NCBI GenBank assembly: GCA_023663735.1
Contig: JAMPGV010000034.1
Coordinates: forward strand, 1 to 33,738
Origin: Muribaculum sp.
GTDB taxonomy: Bacteria > Bacillota > Clostridia > Lachnospirales > Lachnospiraceae
Direction: 5' to 3'
DNA length: 33,738 nt
The notes under the pieces are model-generated. The model had not been told where the DNA came from. It was given only the letters and a program-made list of their open reading frames with translations, and made no database searches. Below, piece by piece: positions 1 to 8,257 of this stretch; the stretch's first letter is position 1, and the number at the start of each line of letters is the position of its first letter. Position numbers and translations under genes: made by a program.

Positions 1-82
1 GAGCGAAAGCGTGTCTGCGTTGAATGTGCAATTTGCACAATGACACTTTCCGAAGTAGAGTTTCGCAATCGCCTACATTCCT
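1..82 (-). repeat. Palindromic intergenic repeat, copy A (cut by window edge)
   Basis: Bases 1-50 are the exact reverse complement of 33612-33661. The remaining bases to about 82 follow the outer arm of the same element with several changes (TTGCGAAACTC core and GAATGTAGGC edge when read on the minus strand). The central hairpin half would lie to the left of the window. The copy sits directly after the comM stop codon, where it could act as a 3' structure. It contains the local palindrome TGTGCAATTTGCACA. Confidence 0.85.
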
Positions 83-93
83 CCTTTTCTCTA

Positions 94-1629
94 TTACGGC
101 TCCCCGGGGCGGTACCCGGCGGCCTCCAGCAGATGCTCCTCCCGGATGCTCTCCTCCCCCGCCAAATCCGCGATGGTGCGCGCCGTTTTGATCATCTTAT
201 GATAAGTCCGCGCTCCCAGACGCAGGTTCTCATAAATCCGTTCCATCAGCTTCCGCTCCGCTTCCCCCAGCGGGCAGAACCGTTCCAGATCCGCCGCGCG
301 GATATCCGCGTTAAAACGATATCCGCTCTTCTCAAAACGCTCCTTCTGGCGGCTTCTCGCGCGCTCCACCCGCTCCCGGATCCGCTCCGTGGATTCCGCC
401 TCGGCCGCTCCCTGCAGCCCGGACAATTCCACGGCCTGCAGCTGCGTCCACAGGTCGATGCGATCCATCATAGGTCCGGAAACCCGGCTCCGATACCGCA
501 TCCGCTGCGTCTCGGTGCATTGACAGCGGTTTCTGTCGGGAAAATACCCGCAGGGACAGGGGTTCATGGCGCAGACCAGCATAAAATCCGCAGGGTAGTT
601 TACGTTTCCTCCCAATCTGGCAATCTGTACCCGATGTTCCTCCAAGGGCTGGCGCATACTGTCGATCAGCTCCCGCCCAAACTCCGGCAGCTCGTCCATA
701 AAGAGAATGCCGCGGTGGCTGAGGGAGATCAACCCCGGCTTGGGATGAAAACTTCCCCCGATCAAAGCCGTCTTCGAGACGGTGTGATGAGGCTTCTGAA
801 AAGGCCTGTCCGCCACCAATGCCTGCCCCTCTTCCAAGAGTCCTGCCACGCTGTAGACGCCCGTCACCTCCAAGCTTTCCTCCAGCGTGAGCGGCGGCAT
901 GATTCCCGGAATCCGCTCCGCAATCATAGACTTTCCCGCGCCCGGCGGCCCCGTCATCAATAGATTGTGGAACCCGGCCGCCGCAATCTCCGCCGCCCGT
1001 CTCGCCGCTTTCTGCCCGCGGACATCCGCAAAATCCTTTCCGCAGGTTCCACAGGACCGGAGCAGACTCTGCGCATCCACCCGCACGGTCTTTAAAATCC
1101 GCTCCTGCGCCTCCGGGCGCTCCTCCTGCAAAAAGAGAGGAATCTGGGCAATATTGTCCGCTCCCCGCACAATAATCCCCGGAATCACGGCGCCCTCCGC
1201 CGCGTTGGCCATGGGTACGATGCATTGGGTAATGCCTGCCTCTGCCGCCGCCCGCACAATGGGCAGCACCCCGCGGACTTTCTTGATTTCCCCATTGAGT
1301 CCCAGCTCCCCCAGAAAGAGGATCCCCTCCGCAGCCTCCGCCGGGAAATAGGACATGGCCTGCAAAATCCCCACCGCTATGGGCAGATCAAAAGCGGTTC
1401 CCTCCTTCCTCACATCCGCAGGGGCAAGATTCACGGTGATCCGCGCGGCAGGAATTGTAAATCCGGCATTTTTTAACGCGACTCCCACACGCTCTCTGGA
1501 CTCCCGCACCTCGTTTCCCAGAGAACCCACCATGGAAAACATCGGCAGACCGTTGTCAAGATCCACCTCCACCCGGACAAGGCAGGCAGAAACGCCCGTC
1601 AGGCCTCCCGTCAAAATTCGACAAAACAT
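94..1629 (-). CDS. comM: ComM/YifB-family Mg-chelatase-like AAA+ ATPase
   Basis: A 511-residue protein of full family length. It has an N-terminal Lon-protease-like fold domain (about 1-170), then a Mg-chelatase-type AAA+ domain with Walker A GPPGAGKS at 227-234, Walker B ILFMDELPEF at 308-317, and the family's cysteine cluster NPCPCGYF...C-x-C (C358, C360, C369, C371), followed by the SGPMMDRIDL segment and a C-terminal Mg-chelatase domain. ComM is known in Vibrio as a hexameric helicase that promotes branch migration during natural transformation; its role in Clostridia is less clear. The ATG at 1629 is preceded by AAAAGGAGGAT (1636-1645), an excellent ribosome site. A 459-base gap separates it from pilT, so it may have its own promoter. 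The stop is followed at once by repeat copy A. Confidence 0.95.
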   Translation of the reverse strand: MFCRILTGGLTGVSACLVRVEVDLDNGLPMFSMVGSLGNEVRESRERVGVALKNAGFTIPAARITVNLAPADVRKEGTAFDLPIAVGILQAMSYFPAEAAEGILFLGELGLNGEIKKVRGVLPIVRAAAEAGITQCIVPMANAAEGAVIPGIIVRGADNIAQIPLFLQEERPEAQERILKTVRVDAQSLLRSCGTCGKDFADVRGQKAARRAAEIAAAGFHNLLMTGPPGAGKSMIAERIPGIMPPLTLEESLEVTGVYSVAGLLEEGQALVADRPFQKPHHTVSKTALIGGSFHPKPGLISLSHRGILFMDELPEFGRELIDSMRQPLEEHRVQIARLGGNVNYPADFMLVCAMNPCPCGYFPDRNRCQCTETQRMRYRSRVSGPMMDRIDLWTQLQAVELSGLQGAAEAESTERIRERVERARSRQKERFEKSGYRFNADIRAADLERFCPLGEAERKLMERIYENLRLGARTYHKMIKTARTIADLAGEESIREEHLLEAAGYRPGEP

Positions 1630-1659
1630 AAACCATCCTCCTTTTGATAACTGTATCTG

Positions 1660-1718
1660 GGCGTTTGCGAAACTCTGAATTTGGCACAGACATCGCGGTG
1701 CAAACGCTTATTGTGCGT
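1660..1718 (+). repeat. Possible decayed arm of the palindromic repeat
   Basis: The segment carries the GTTTGCGAAACTC core, then AATTTGG and GTGCAAACG, in the same order as the outer arm of copies A and C. The match is poor after the first 20 bases, so this is only a tentative member of the family. Confidence 0.35.
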
Positions 1719-2003
1719 TAGATGAAATCGGGAAAAGTAAAAAGTTGAAAATAAGAGACAGGAAACAGAAAATGCAGACAGAAAACAAAAAATAGGAAAT
1801 ACAAAATACAAGAGAAAAAAGACGAGCGTTTCAAGTTTTGTGTAAACTCCAAAAACGGATATCAGACTTATCAATCGTTACAAATGGTCAGAGCTGATGG
1901 GACTAGCCAAAAAGACACAATCGAAAATGAAAAAGAGTATATGAAAAATGAGAAGTAAAAAGATGTCAAACCGGACAATCAGAATAAAATCCACACCCGC
2001 TGC

Positions 2004-2050
2004 GGTATGCGCCGGGACGCGGAACCCTCTCCCGCTCTCGGCCGCATACC
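2004..2050 (-). terminator. Hairpin downstream of pilT, possible terminator
   Basis: Arms GGTATGCG (2004-2011) and CGCATACC (2043-2050) are perfectly complementary, with further GC-rich pairing inside. It follows pilT by about 40 bases. On the minus strand the downstream stretch is only moderately T-rich, so factor-independent termination is uncertain. Confidence 0.4.
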
Positions 2051-2088
2051 CACGGTCGTTTCGTCATGCTTTATCAAATGGTTCTGCA

Positions 2089-3141
2089 TTAAATTTTTTT
2101 CATCATCGCATCGGGATCGTGCGCAAAGTGAACCGCCTGCTCGCGGTCAATCCTGCCCGCCAGATACAGCTGGCCGATGGCTTCATCCATGGTCATCATG
2201 CCCATCTTGCGGTTGGTCTGCATCACGCTGTCGAGCTGATGGGACTTGGATTCACGGATCAGGTTTCTCACGGCATGGTTGGCGTGCATGACCTCGAACG
2301 CCGCCACACGTCCCACGCCGTCGGCGGTGGGAATCAGCTGCTGGGAGATAACCGCCTCCAGCACGTTGGCGAACTGAATCCGGATCTGCTGCTGCTGATG
2401 AGGCGGGAATACGTCGATGACACGATCCACCGTGCTTGCCGCCGAGTTGGTATGCAGGGTGGAAAGCACCAGATGTCCTGTCTCCGCCGCGGTGATCGCA
2501 ACGCTGATCGTCTCAAAGTCACGCATCTCTCCCACCAGAATCACGTCCGGATCCTCACGGAGCGCCGCACGAAGCGCGCTGGCATAGCTCTCGGAATCGA
2601 TACCGATCTCTCTCTGGTTCACCATGGAAAGCTTGTGCGGATGCAGGTACTCTATCGGGTCTTCCAGCGTGATGATGTGCGCATCACGGCTGCTGTTGAT
2701 CTTGTCGATGATCGCCGCAAGGGTGGTGGACTTACCGCTTCCGGTAGGACCTGTCACCAGAATCAGCCCACGCTTTCTCTGATACAGGTCAATCACGGAT
2801 TCCGGCACGCCCAATACCTCGGGCGAAGGCACGTCCGTTCCCACCACACGAAAGGCCATGGCGATGGAACCTCTCTGCTTAAAGGCGTTCACACGGTAAC
2901 GGCCGAGTCCGGGAACGGAAAAGGACATATCAAATTCGCCCCGCTCCTCAAAAATCGCCCTCTGGCGCTCGTTCATCACGTTGACCAGCACATCCAGCGT
3001 GTCCGCCGGCTGCATCGGCGGAAACTCCGAAGTCAGCAGATTGCCGTTCACACGCATCTTGGGCGGCAGTCCCACCGTCAGATGCACGTCGCTGGCTCCC
3101 AGCTCGGTTCCCTTTGTCAAGATCTGTTCAATATACGACAT
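2089..3141 (-). CDS. pilT: PilT-type twitching-motility retraction ATPase
   Basis: A 350-residue cytoplasmic ATPase of the secretion superfamily, expected to drive type IV pilus retraction. The N-terminal PAS-like domain (about 1-100) is followed by Walker A GPTGSGKST (131-139), the Asp box ITLEDPIEYLH (157-167), Walker B around 197-207 (DPDVILVGEMRD), the His box TLHTNSA (228-234) and an AVRNLIRE motif (290-297), close to the AIRNLIRE signature that separates PilT from PilB and GspE. The start at 3141 follows AGAGGG at suitable spacing. It lies 60 bases after the degenerate HD-GYP gene and is probably co-transcribed with it. No pilin, PilB, PilC or PilM gene is in the window, so the pilus genes must be elsewhere if the system is functional. 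Confidence 0.95.
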   Translation of the reverse strand: MSYIEQILTKGTELGASDVHLTVGLPPKMRVNGNLLTSEFPPMQPADTLDVLVNVMNERQRAIFEERGEFDMSFSVPGLGRYRVNAFKQRGSIAMAFRVVGTDVPSPEVLGVPESVIDLYQRKRGLILVTGPTGSGKSTTLAAIIDKINSSRDAHIITLEDPIEYLHPHKLSMVNQREIGIDSESYASALRAALREDPDVILVGEMRDFETISVAITAAETGHLVLSTLHTNSAASTVDRVIDVFPPHQQQQIRIQFANVLEAVISQQLIPTADGVGRVAAFEVMHANHAVRNLIRESKSHQLDSVMQTNRKMGMMTMDEAIGQLYLAGRIDREQAVHFAHDPDAMMKKI

Positions 3142-3201
3142 TTCGCATCCCTCTTTTCGACTATAATTTATTGAATCTATCCCATATTAAAAAAACATTT
3201 C

Positions 3202-4296
3202 CTAGAACCCGGCTTTCCGCAATGTTTCCGTATCCATGACACAACGGTTGTCCAATGTTTTCATAATATCAACCACTTCAAAATCCTCATTGACGGGGAG
3301 CGACAAGTCGATGATGGTATTGTCCTTGAAACTGAGAACCGTGGGTCGGAGAATATCCTTGGGATTCTCCGCCAGCACCAGCGCCTTCTCCCCCGTGTTC
3401 AACTCCACGCTGATCCCCGGGAACAGGATGTTGACCGAGTTGACCAGAGCCTCCACCACCGCCGGATCGTAAAGTTCCGGATTGCTGTAGAGCTCCTTGA
3501 TGGCCTTCACCTCCGACATGGCGGAACCGTTCAGCGTCATGCCCGTGAGTTCGTCATAGCGGTTGGCCACCACTAAAACCTTGGCTCCCTGCACCATTTT
3601 CATATTGGCGTGGGTAGGCTCGTCCTTATAAGAGTCCATCTGCGCCACCACCGCCTGATTGCAGATCCGCTTGATGGCGAGGCCGTCCTTGAGCGCCTCC
3701 TCCACGATATCCCCGGAATTCATCTGCGCCGTGTAAAGGCGCATCCGCTCCTCCTCGGTCGGCTCATTGCTGTATACAAAATCCCCCGTCAGGGACAGCT
3801 TCCCGATATCGTGCGTCACCGCCGCATACAAGATCTGGCGCTGCTCCTCCAGACGCAGATTCAGCACATGGGTGATCATGGCGCACAGAATGGCCACATT
3901 CAACGCATGACGGTGGATAAAATCATCCCTGCTCCGGAGATTCTGGTAAAAATTTACCTTTCCGTTCAGCCGTCCGTAGTTTTTAATAATCATGTCCGCG
4001 ATGCTCTGCATTTTGTCCTGCTTTTTGGTGAGCAGGATTTGGGACAGTTCCTCCTGAATCGCAAAGACCGCCATCGTCTGAAAACGCTCAAACTCCCGAT
4101 CTTCCTCCGACATGGGCGGCAGAGGCTCCGCAGGTTCCAGTATGTAAATGCCCAACAAGCCGAAATTCTTGACGCTGTCTATGGCCTGTGTGGACAGCTT
4201 GGTATCCCGCTCAAACAAGAGAACACCTTCCTTGCTATATATCGGACGTGCAAGCCGCATACCGATCTTCAGATTTTCGATCTCCACAAATTTCAT
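3202..4296 (-). CDS. Degenerate HD-GYP domain protein
   Basis: A 364-residue soluble protein. The N-terminal 60 residues resemble the DUF3391-like leader often seen before HD-GYP domains. The HD core is present: H128/H130 region and THDIGK with H162, D163 and K166. The second half is eroded: where active members have HHE..DGxGYP the sequence reads VVAQMDSYKDEP, and the metal-binding aspartate of VADVFDALT is replaced by asparagine in VVANRYDELT (N245). Family knowledge says HD-GYP proteins hydrolyse c-di-GMP with these residues; their loss suggests a binding or scaffolding role rather than catalysis. It has its own strong promoter and leads into pilT 60 bases later, which suggests a link to pilus or surface behaviour. 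The start at 4296 matches the usual MKFV/I leader. Confidence 0.85.
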   Translation of the reverse strand: MKFVEIENLKIGMRLARPIYSKEGVLLFERDTKLSTQAIDSVKNFGLLGIYILEPAEPLPPMSEEDREFERFQTMAVFAIQEELSQILLTKKQDKMQSIADMIIKNYGRLNGKVNFYQNLRSRDDFIHRHALNVAILCAMITHVLNLRLEEQRQILYAAVTHDIGKLSLTGDFVYSNEPTEEERMRLYTAQMNSGDIVEEALKDGLAIKRICNQAVVAQMDSYKDEPTHANMKMVQGAKVLVVANRYDELTGMTLNGSAMSEVKAIKELYSNPELYDPAVVEALVNSVNILFPGISVELNTGEKALVLAENPKDILRPTVLSFKDNTIIDLSLPVNEDFEVVDIMKTLDNRCVMDTETLRKAGF

Positions 4297-4340
4297 CGCT
4301 CTGCTCTCTCGTTTCTCGGAATTTCGATTTTTTCTTAATA

Positions 4341-4369
4341 ATTATACTATAATCGCACTATTTTGGCAA
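4341..4369 (-). promoter_or_regulatory. SigA-type promoter of the HD gene and pilT
   Basis: On the minus strand, -35 TTGCCA (4364-4369) and a perfect -10 TATAAT (4341-4346) are separated by 17 bases. This places transcription start about 35 bases upstream of the ATG at 4296. Confidence 0.8.
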
Positions 4370-4432
4370 GGAATATTGAAAATTTTATAATTGTATGACA
4401 TCTTTCTGACCGCTTTGGGGTCGATTTCCTCC

Positions 4433-5083
4433 TCAAACCGACGTCTCCTGCAGCTCCAGAAACCGCTGTCTCAGCTTTTGCAGCGCCCGTTTTTCGATGC
4501 GGGAGACGTAGCTTCTCGAAATCCCCAAGGCTGCGCCGATCTCGCTCTGGGTCACCGCCCTGCGCCCGCCGAGACCGTAGCGCAGTCTGATAATCTCCCG
4601 CTCTCTGTCCGTCAGGCATTCCTCCACAAAAATAAAAAGTCTGCGGATATTGCTCTGCAGCTCCATGCATTCCACAGTATCCACCTGCTGCTCCTCGATG
4701 ACGTCCACCAGCCGGATCTCGTTTCCCTCCTTATCCTGGCCGATGGGTTCAAAGAGAGAAACCTCTCTGGAAGTCTTTTTCTTGGCGCGGAGCATCATCA
4801 AAAGCTCATTGTCTATACAGCGGCAGGCATAGGTGGCAAGCCTGCCCTTTCCGGCGTCAAACGTGTCCACCGCCTTGATCAATCCGATACAGCCGATGGA
4901 GATCAGATCCTCCATGTCCTCATCCACATTCTGATATTTCTTGGCCACATGAGCCACCAACCGGAGGTTGCGCTCGATCAAAATCTCCTTTGCCTGTCTG
5001 GATTCCTCCACGCTGCCCTCTCTGAGCAGGCTGACATAATGAGCTTCCTCGGCCGGAGTCAAGGGTTTTTGAAAGGTTTGCAA
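4433..5083 (-). CDS. sigK: RNA polymerase sporulation sigma factor SigK, no pro-sequence
   Basis: A 216-residue sigma-70-family factor. Region 2 is clear (NLRLVAHVAKKY, DLISIGCIGLIKAVDTF, LATYACRCIDNELLM), followed by the SigK-typical DPIGQDKEGNEI-like stretch, then region 4 with the helix-turn-helix TQSEIGAALGISRSYVSRIE. It should direct late mother-cell transcription (coat, cortex). The start is TTG (5081-5083) with GGAGG about ten bases upstream; an in-frame TGA at 5108-5110 rules out an N-terminal pro-peptide of the Bacillus type. The frame is uninterrupted, so no skin-type element splits it. It follows hemW and precedes the HD gene, with a SigK-like promoter upstream. Confidence 0.93.
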   Translation of the reverse strand: MQTFQKPLTPAEEAHYVSLLREGSVEESRQAKEILIERNLRLVAHVAKKYQNVDEDMEDLISIGCIGLIKAVDTFDAGKGRLATYACRCIDNELLMMLRAKKKTSREVSLFEPIGQDKEGNEIRLVDVIEEQQVDTVECMELQSNIRRLFIFVEECLTDREREIIRLRYGLGGRRAVTQSEIGAALGISRSYVSRIEKRALQKLRQRFLELQETSV

Positions 5084-5113
5084 GGGCGTGCCTCCGTGGA
5101 TCTTCCTTCACAA

Positions 5114-5141
5114 TAGTTTATGTGAATGGGACGCCGACAGT
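5114..5141 (-). promoter_or_regulatory. Candidate SigK-dependent promoter of sigK
   Basis: On the minus strand, CATAAACTA (5114-5122) fits the SigK -10 consensus CATANNNTA, with the minimal -35 AC at 5140-5141, a spacing of 17. The predicted start falls just upstream of the ribosome site. This would be an autoregulatory loop as in Bacillus. Such short consensus matches arise by chance, so confidence is moderate. Confidence 0.5.
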
Positions 5142-5163
5142 GCATGGCACAAAAAATTAAACC

Positions 5164-6300
5164 CTATGTTAATAAAAATCCGGCCATCACATAATTGCTC
5201 ACATCCACGCCCCGCATGGTCAGCGCCAGCCAGTTCCCCCGCCGCTCCAACAGTCCTTCCGCCATGCTTTTGCGGATCTGCTCCCCGTAAATCTCCTCGA
5301 TCTCTCTGTGAAATGTCTCCCGAAACGCCCGCACATCAACGCCGTCGGCCATGCGCAGCCCCAGAAACAGGGTCTCCTCCATCCGCTCCGCCTCCCCGAG
5401 TCTGTGGATCTCCTCCCGGCAGTTTTCGGGCGCGGCCAGATAAGGCTCCAGCGCGTCCCCGTTCCTAAAGCGGACTTCATCCATGAGGGAGGCCGCGCCG
5501 ACGCCGAATCCCAGATACTCCCTGCGCCGCCAATAGCCGCAATTATGCAGACACCGGAATCCCGGTCTGGCATAATTGGAAATCTCGTAGTGTTCATATC
5601 CCGCCGCCCGCAGGATCTGTGCCGTCCGCCAATACATCTCCCGCTCCGTCTCCTCGTCCGGCAGTTCCAGACGCCCCGCCCGCCGCATTTGGTCAAAGGG
5701 CGTTCCCTCCTCGATCTGGAGTCCGTAGGCGGAAATATGTTCCGGCGCGGGGTGCAGCGACAGAACCGCCTCCAGCGTCCGCTCCCAGCCATCCGGCGTC
5801 TGCCCGGGAAGACCGCTTATCAGATCCGTGTTGATATTGGAAAATCCAGCCTCCCTCGCCCATCCATAGGCCTCCAGAAACTCTCCGAACGTGTGGATCC
5901 TGCCGATGCGCTTCAACTCTCCGTCGTCGGCAGACTGGCAGCCAATGCTCAGCCGGTTGACGCCCGCCGCCCGGTAAAGCGCCAGACTTTCCCGCGTCAC
6001 CGTCCCCGGATTGACCTCCATGCTGATCTCCGCATCCTCCGCCAGCGGATAGTCCTGCCGCAGCGCCTCCGTCAGCCGCCCGATCCAAGTCGCATCCACC
6101 GCCGAGGGCGTTCCTCCCCCGATAAAGACGCTGACCACCCGGCAGCCCGCCGTCTCCTGAGCGTTATGGCGCAGTTCCCGGAGCAGCGCCTCCATATATG
6201 CGTTCTGCACCCGCCTCCCGGCAGGTGCAGACAAGAAATCACAGTATTGGCATTTTTGTATGCAGAACGGGATGTGGAGATACAGCTCCAGCTCCCGCAT
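5164..6300 (-). CDS. hemW: HemW, radical-SAM heme chaperone
   Basis: About 378 residues. The radical-SAM cluster motif C-x3-C-x2-C is at C13, C17 and C20 (CIQKCQYC) followed by DF; true coproporphyrinogen dehydrogenase HemN has a fourth cysteine here, which is absent. GGGTP lies at 61-65, and the HemW-typical HNxxYW motif (HNCGYW, 252-257), which is implicated in heme binding, is present. HemW is thought to deliver heme to membrane respiratory proteins. The start chosen, ATG at 6300, gives the family's MRELELYLHIPFC beginning and lies four bases after the lepA stop. An alternative ATG at 6318 would overlap lepA by 14 bases; neither has a strong ribosome site, suggesting coupling to lepA. The lepA-hemW order is conserved in Firmicutes. 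Confidence 0.93.
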   Translation of the reverse strand: MRELELYLHIPFCIQKCQYCDFLSAPAGRRVQNAYMEALLRELRHNAQETAGCRVVSVFIGGGTPSAVDATWIGRLTEALRQDYPLAEDAEISMEVNPGTVTRESLALYRAAGVNRLSIGCQSADDGELKRIGRIHTFGEFLEAYGWAREAGFSNINTDLISGLPGQTPDGWERTLEAVLSLHPAPEHISAYGLQIEEGTPFDQMRRAGRLELPDEETEREMYWRTAQILRAAGYEHYEISNYARPGFRCLHNCGYWRRREYLGFGVGAASLMDEVRFRNGDALEPYLAAPENCREEIHRLGEAERMEETLFLGLRMADGVDVRAFRETFHREIEEIYGEQIRKSMAEGLLERRGNWLALTMRGVDVSNYVMAGFLLT

Positions 6301-6304
6301 TTTC

Positions 6305-8122
6305 TTATTTTCTGTCATCCAGTTTCAAAACGCTCATAAACGCCTTCTGCGGAATTTCCACATTCCCGATCTGGCGCATACGCTTCTTCCCCTCTTTCTG
6401 TTTCTCCAAAAGTTTCTTCTTGCGGGTGATATCGCCGCCGTAGCACTTGGCAAGCACGTCTTTCCGCATGGCCTTGACGGTCTCCCGCGCGATCACCTTT
6501 CCGCCGATGGCCGCCTGAATGGGAATCTCGAAAAGATGTCTGGGAATCTCGTCTTTTAGTTTCTCGCACATCTTCCTTCCCCGTTCATAGGCGGAATCCG
6601 CGTGAACGATAAAGGACAGCGCATCCACCTCCTCGCGGTTGATCAGGATGTCCAACTTCACCAGCTTAGACTCCTCGTATCCCTTGATGTCATAGTCGAA
6701 GGACGCATAGCCTCTGGAGCGGGACTTCAACGCGTCGAAGAAATCATAAATGATCTCGTTCAAGGGCAGCTCGTACTTTAAGAGCGCCCGGGTACCCTCG
6801 ATGTATTCCATCCCCAGATACCTCCCCCTGCGCTCCTGACACAGCTCCATAATCGAGCCGATGAATTCGCTGGTCACCATGATCTCCGCGCTGACGACCG
6901 GTTCTTCCATGTATTCGATCTCGGACGGATCCGGCAGGTTCGAGGGGTTGGTCAGCTCCATGACCTCGCCGCTTGTCTTATGCACTTTATAGACCACGCC
7001 GGGAGCGGTGGTCACCAGATCCAGATTGTACTCGCGCTCCAGCCTCTCCTCAATGATCTCCAGATGCAGAAGCCCCAGAAATCCGCAGCGGAATCCGAAT
7101 CCCAGCGCCACGGAGGTCTCCGGCTCATAATTCAGGGAGGCGTCGTTTAACTGCAGCTTCTCCAGCGCGTCCCGCAGATCGGGATATTTGGCTCCGTCCG
7201 CCGGATACATGCCGCAGTAAACCATGGACTGCACTTTCTTGTAACCGGGAAGCGGCGCGGCACAGGGACGCGCATTGTCCGTCACCGTATCGCCCACTGC
7301 GGTATCCTTCACATTCTTGATGGAGGCCGTGATATAGCCCACCGCTCCGGCGGACAGTTCCTCGCAGGGGATAAAACGCCCCGCGCCGAAATACCCCACC
7401 TCCACCACCTCTTCCACGGCACCGGTGGCCATCATGCGGATTACGGTTCCCTTTCTCACCGTTCCCTCCATAATGCGGCAGAAGATAATCACCCCTTTAT
7501 AAGCGTCGTAGAGCGAATCAAAGATCAGCGCCTGCAAGGGATTGTCCGGACTGCCCGCAGGCGCCGGAATCTTGGCCACGATCTGCTCCAGAACCGCCTC
7601 GATGTTCAAACCGTTCTTGGCGGATATCAAGGGCGCGTCCTGCGCCTCAATGCCGATCACATCCTCGATCTCCTCGATGACCCGCTGCGGCTCCGCGCTG
7701 GGCAGGTCGATCTTATTGATCACGGGAAACACGTCAAGATTATGATCCAGCGCCAGATACACATTGGCCAGCGTCTGCGCCTCGATGCCCTGCGCCGCGT
7801 CCACCACCAGAATCGCACCGTCACAGGCGGCCAGCGATCGGCTGACTTCATAGTTAAAATCCACATGCCCCGGCGTGTCGATCAGGTTAAAGATATACTC
7901 CTCCCCGTCCTGCGCCTTGTACACCGTGCGGACGGCCTGCGCTTTGATGGTGATGCCGCGCTCTCTCTCCAGATCCATGTTGTCCAGCACCTGCGCCTGC
8001 ATCTCTCGGCTGGTGAGCAGCCCGGTCTTCTCGATAATGCGGTCGGCCAGCGTGGATTTGCCGTGATCAATATGCGCCACAATGCAGAAATTGCGGATTT
8101 TGCTTTGGTCAACTGAAGCCAT
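6305..8122 (-). CDS. lepA: Elongation factor 4 (LepA) translational GTPase
   Basis: A 605-residue GTPase of standard length. G1 AHIDHGKS is at 16-23, the G2 region is RERGITIK, G3 DTPGH at 82-86 and G4 NKID at 136-139. The C-terminal half carries the LepA-specific domain, ending in the [15 protein letters not shown] region. EF4 acts on ribosomes in the cytoplasm and influences elongation and initiation under stress. The ATG at 8122 follows GAGGAAG. It has its own SigA-type promoter in the gap after spoIIP, so it need not depend on sporulation transcription. Confidence 0.97.
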   Translation of the reverse strand: MASVDQSKIRNFCIVAHIDHGKSTLADRIIEKTGLLTSREMQAQVLDNMDLERERGITIKAQAVRTVYKAQDGEEYIFNLIDTPGHVDFNYEVSRSLAACDGAILVVDAAQGIEAQTLANVYLALDHNLDVFPVINKIDLPSAEPQRVIEEIEDVIGIEAQDAPLISAKNGLNIEAVLEQIVAKIPAPAGSPDNPLQALIFDSLYDAYKGVIIFCRIMEGTVRKGTVIRMMATGAVEEVVEVGYFGAGRFIPCEELSAGAVGYITASIKNVKDTAVGDTVTDNARPCAAPLPGYKKVQSMVYCGMYPADGAKYPDLRDALEKLQLNDASLNYEPETSVALGFGFRCGFLGLLHLEIIEERLEREYNLDLVTTAPGVVYKVHKTSGEVMELTNPSNLPDPSEIEYMEEPVVSAEIMVTSEFIGSIMELCQERRGRYLGMEYIEGTRALLKYELPLNEIIYDFFDALKSRSRGYASFDYDIKGYEESKLVKLDILINREEVDALSFIVHADSAYERGRKMCEKLKDEIPRHLFEIPIQAAIGGKVIARETVKAMRKDVLAKCYGGDITRKKKLLEKQKEGKKRMRQIGNVEIPQKAFMSVLKLDDRK

Positions 8123-8186
8123 ACTCTTCCTCGTCTTTCTTCCCTCGAATCTGTCGGTATCCTATCTCGCTTAAAACTCTTCATCC

Positions 8187-8215
8187 ATTATAAGAAAAAT
8201 ATCCGCTTTCGTCAA
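8187..8215 (-). promoter_or_regulatory. SigA-type promoter of lepA
   Basis: On the minus strand, -35 TTGACG (8210-8215) and a perfect -10 TATAAT (8187-8192) are 17 bases apart. The leader to the lepA start is about 55 bases. Confidence 0.8.
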
Positions 8216-8257
8216 CGCAAGTTTTCCCGCTCTCAAAAGCCGCTATGTCCGCATCCT

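Larger units (their letters stand above)
1630..2088. other. Gene-free spacer between comM and pilT
   Basis: No credible gene. From right to left it holds a hairpin after pilT (2004-2050), a purine-rich, A-rich tract on the plus strand (about 1730-1965) and a possible decayed repeat arm (1660-1718). A short minus-strand reading frame crosses 1611-1874, but it overlaps the comM start, has no ribosome site and reads through the decayed repeat. No convincing promoter with both boxes was found for comM; TTGAAA on the minus strand near 1830 lacks a good -10. Confidence 0.6.

Noticed and set aside
40-963. A 307-codon plus-strand frame starting inside the repeat and running opposite comM
   Set aside because: It has no ribosome site and overlaps the conserved comM coding sequence in full.
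1611-1874. An 87-codon minus-strand frame upstream of comM
   Set aside because: It starts without a ribosome site, its C-terminal part comes from the decayed repeat arm, and it overlaps the comM start.
1948-3174. A 408-codon open frame on the plus strand opposite pilT
   Set aside because: It is an antisense shadow of pilT caused by GC-rich codon use, with no ribosome site and no recognisable domain. PilT on the minus strand has all family motifs.
5084-5163. A cleavable pro-peptide for SigK encoded upstream
   Set aside because: An in-frame TGA at 5108-5110 allows at most eight extra residues and there is no hydrophobic stretch.
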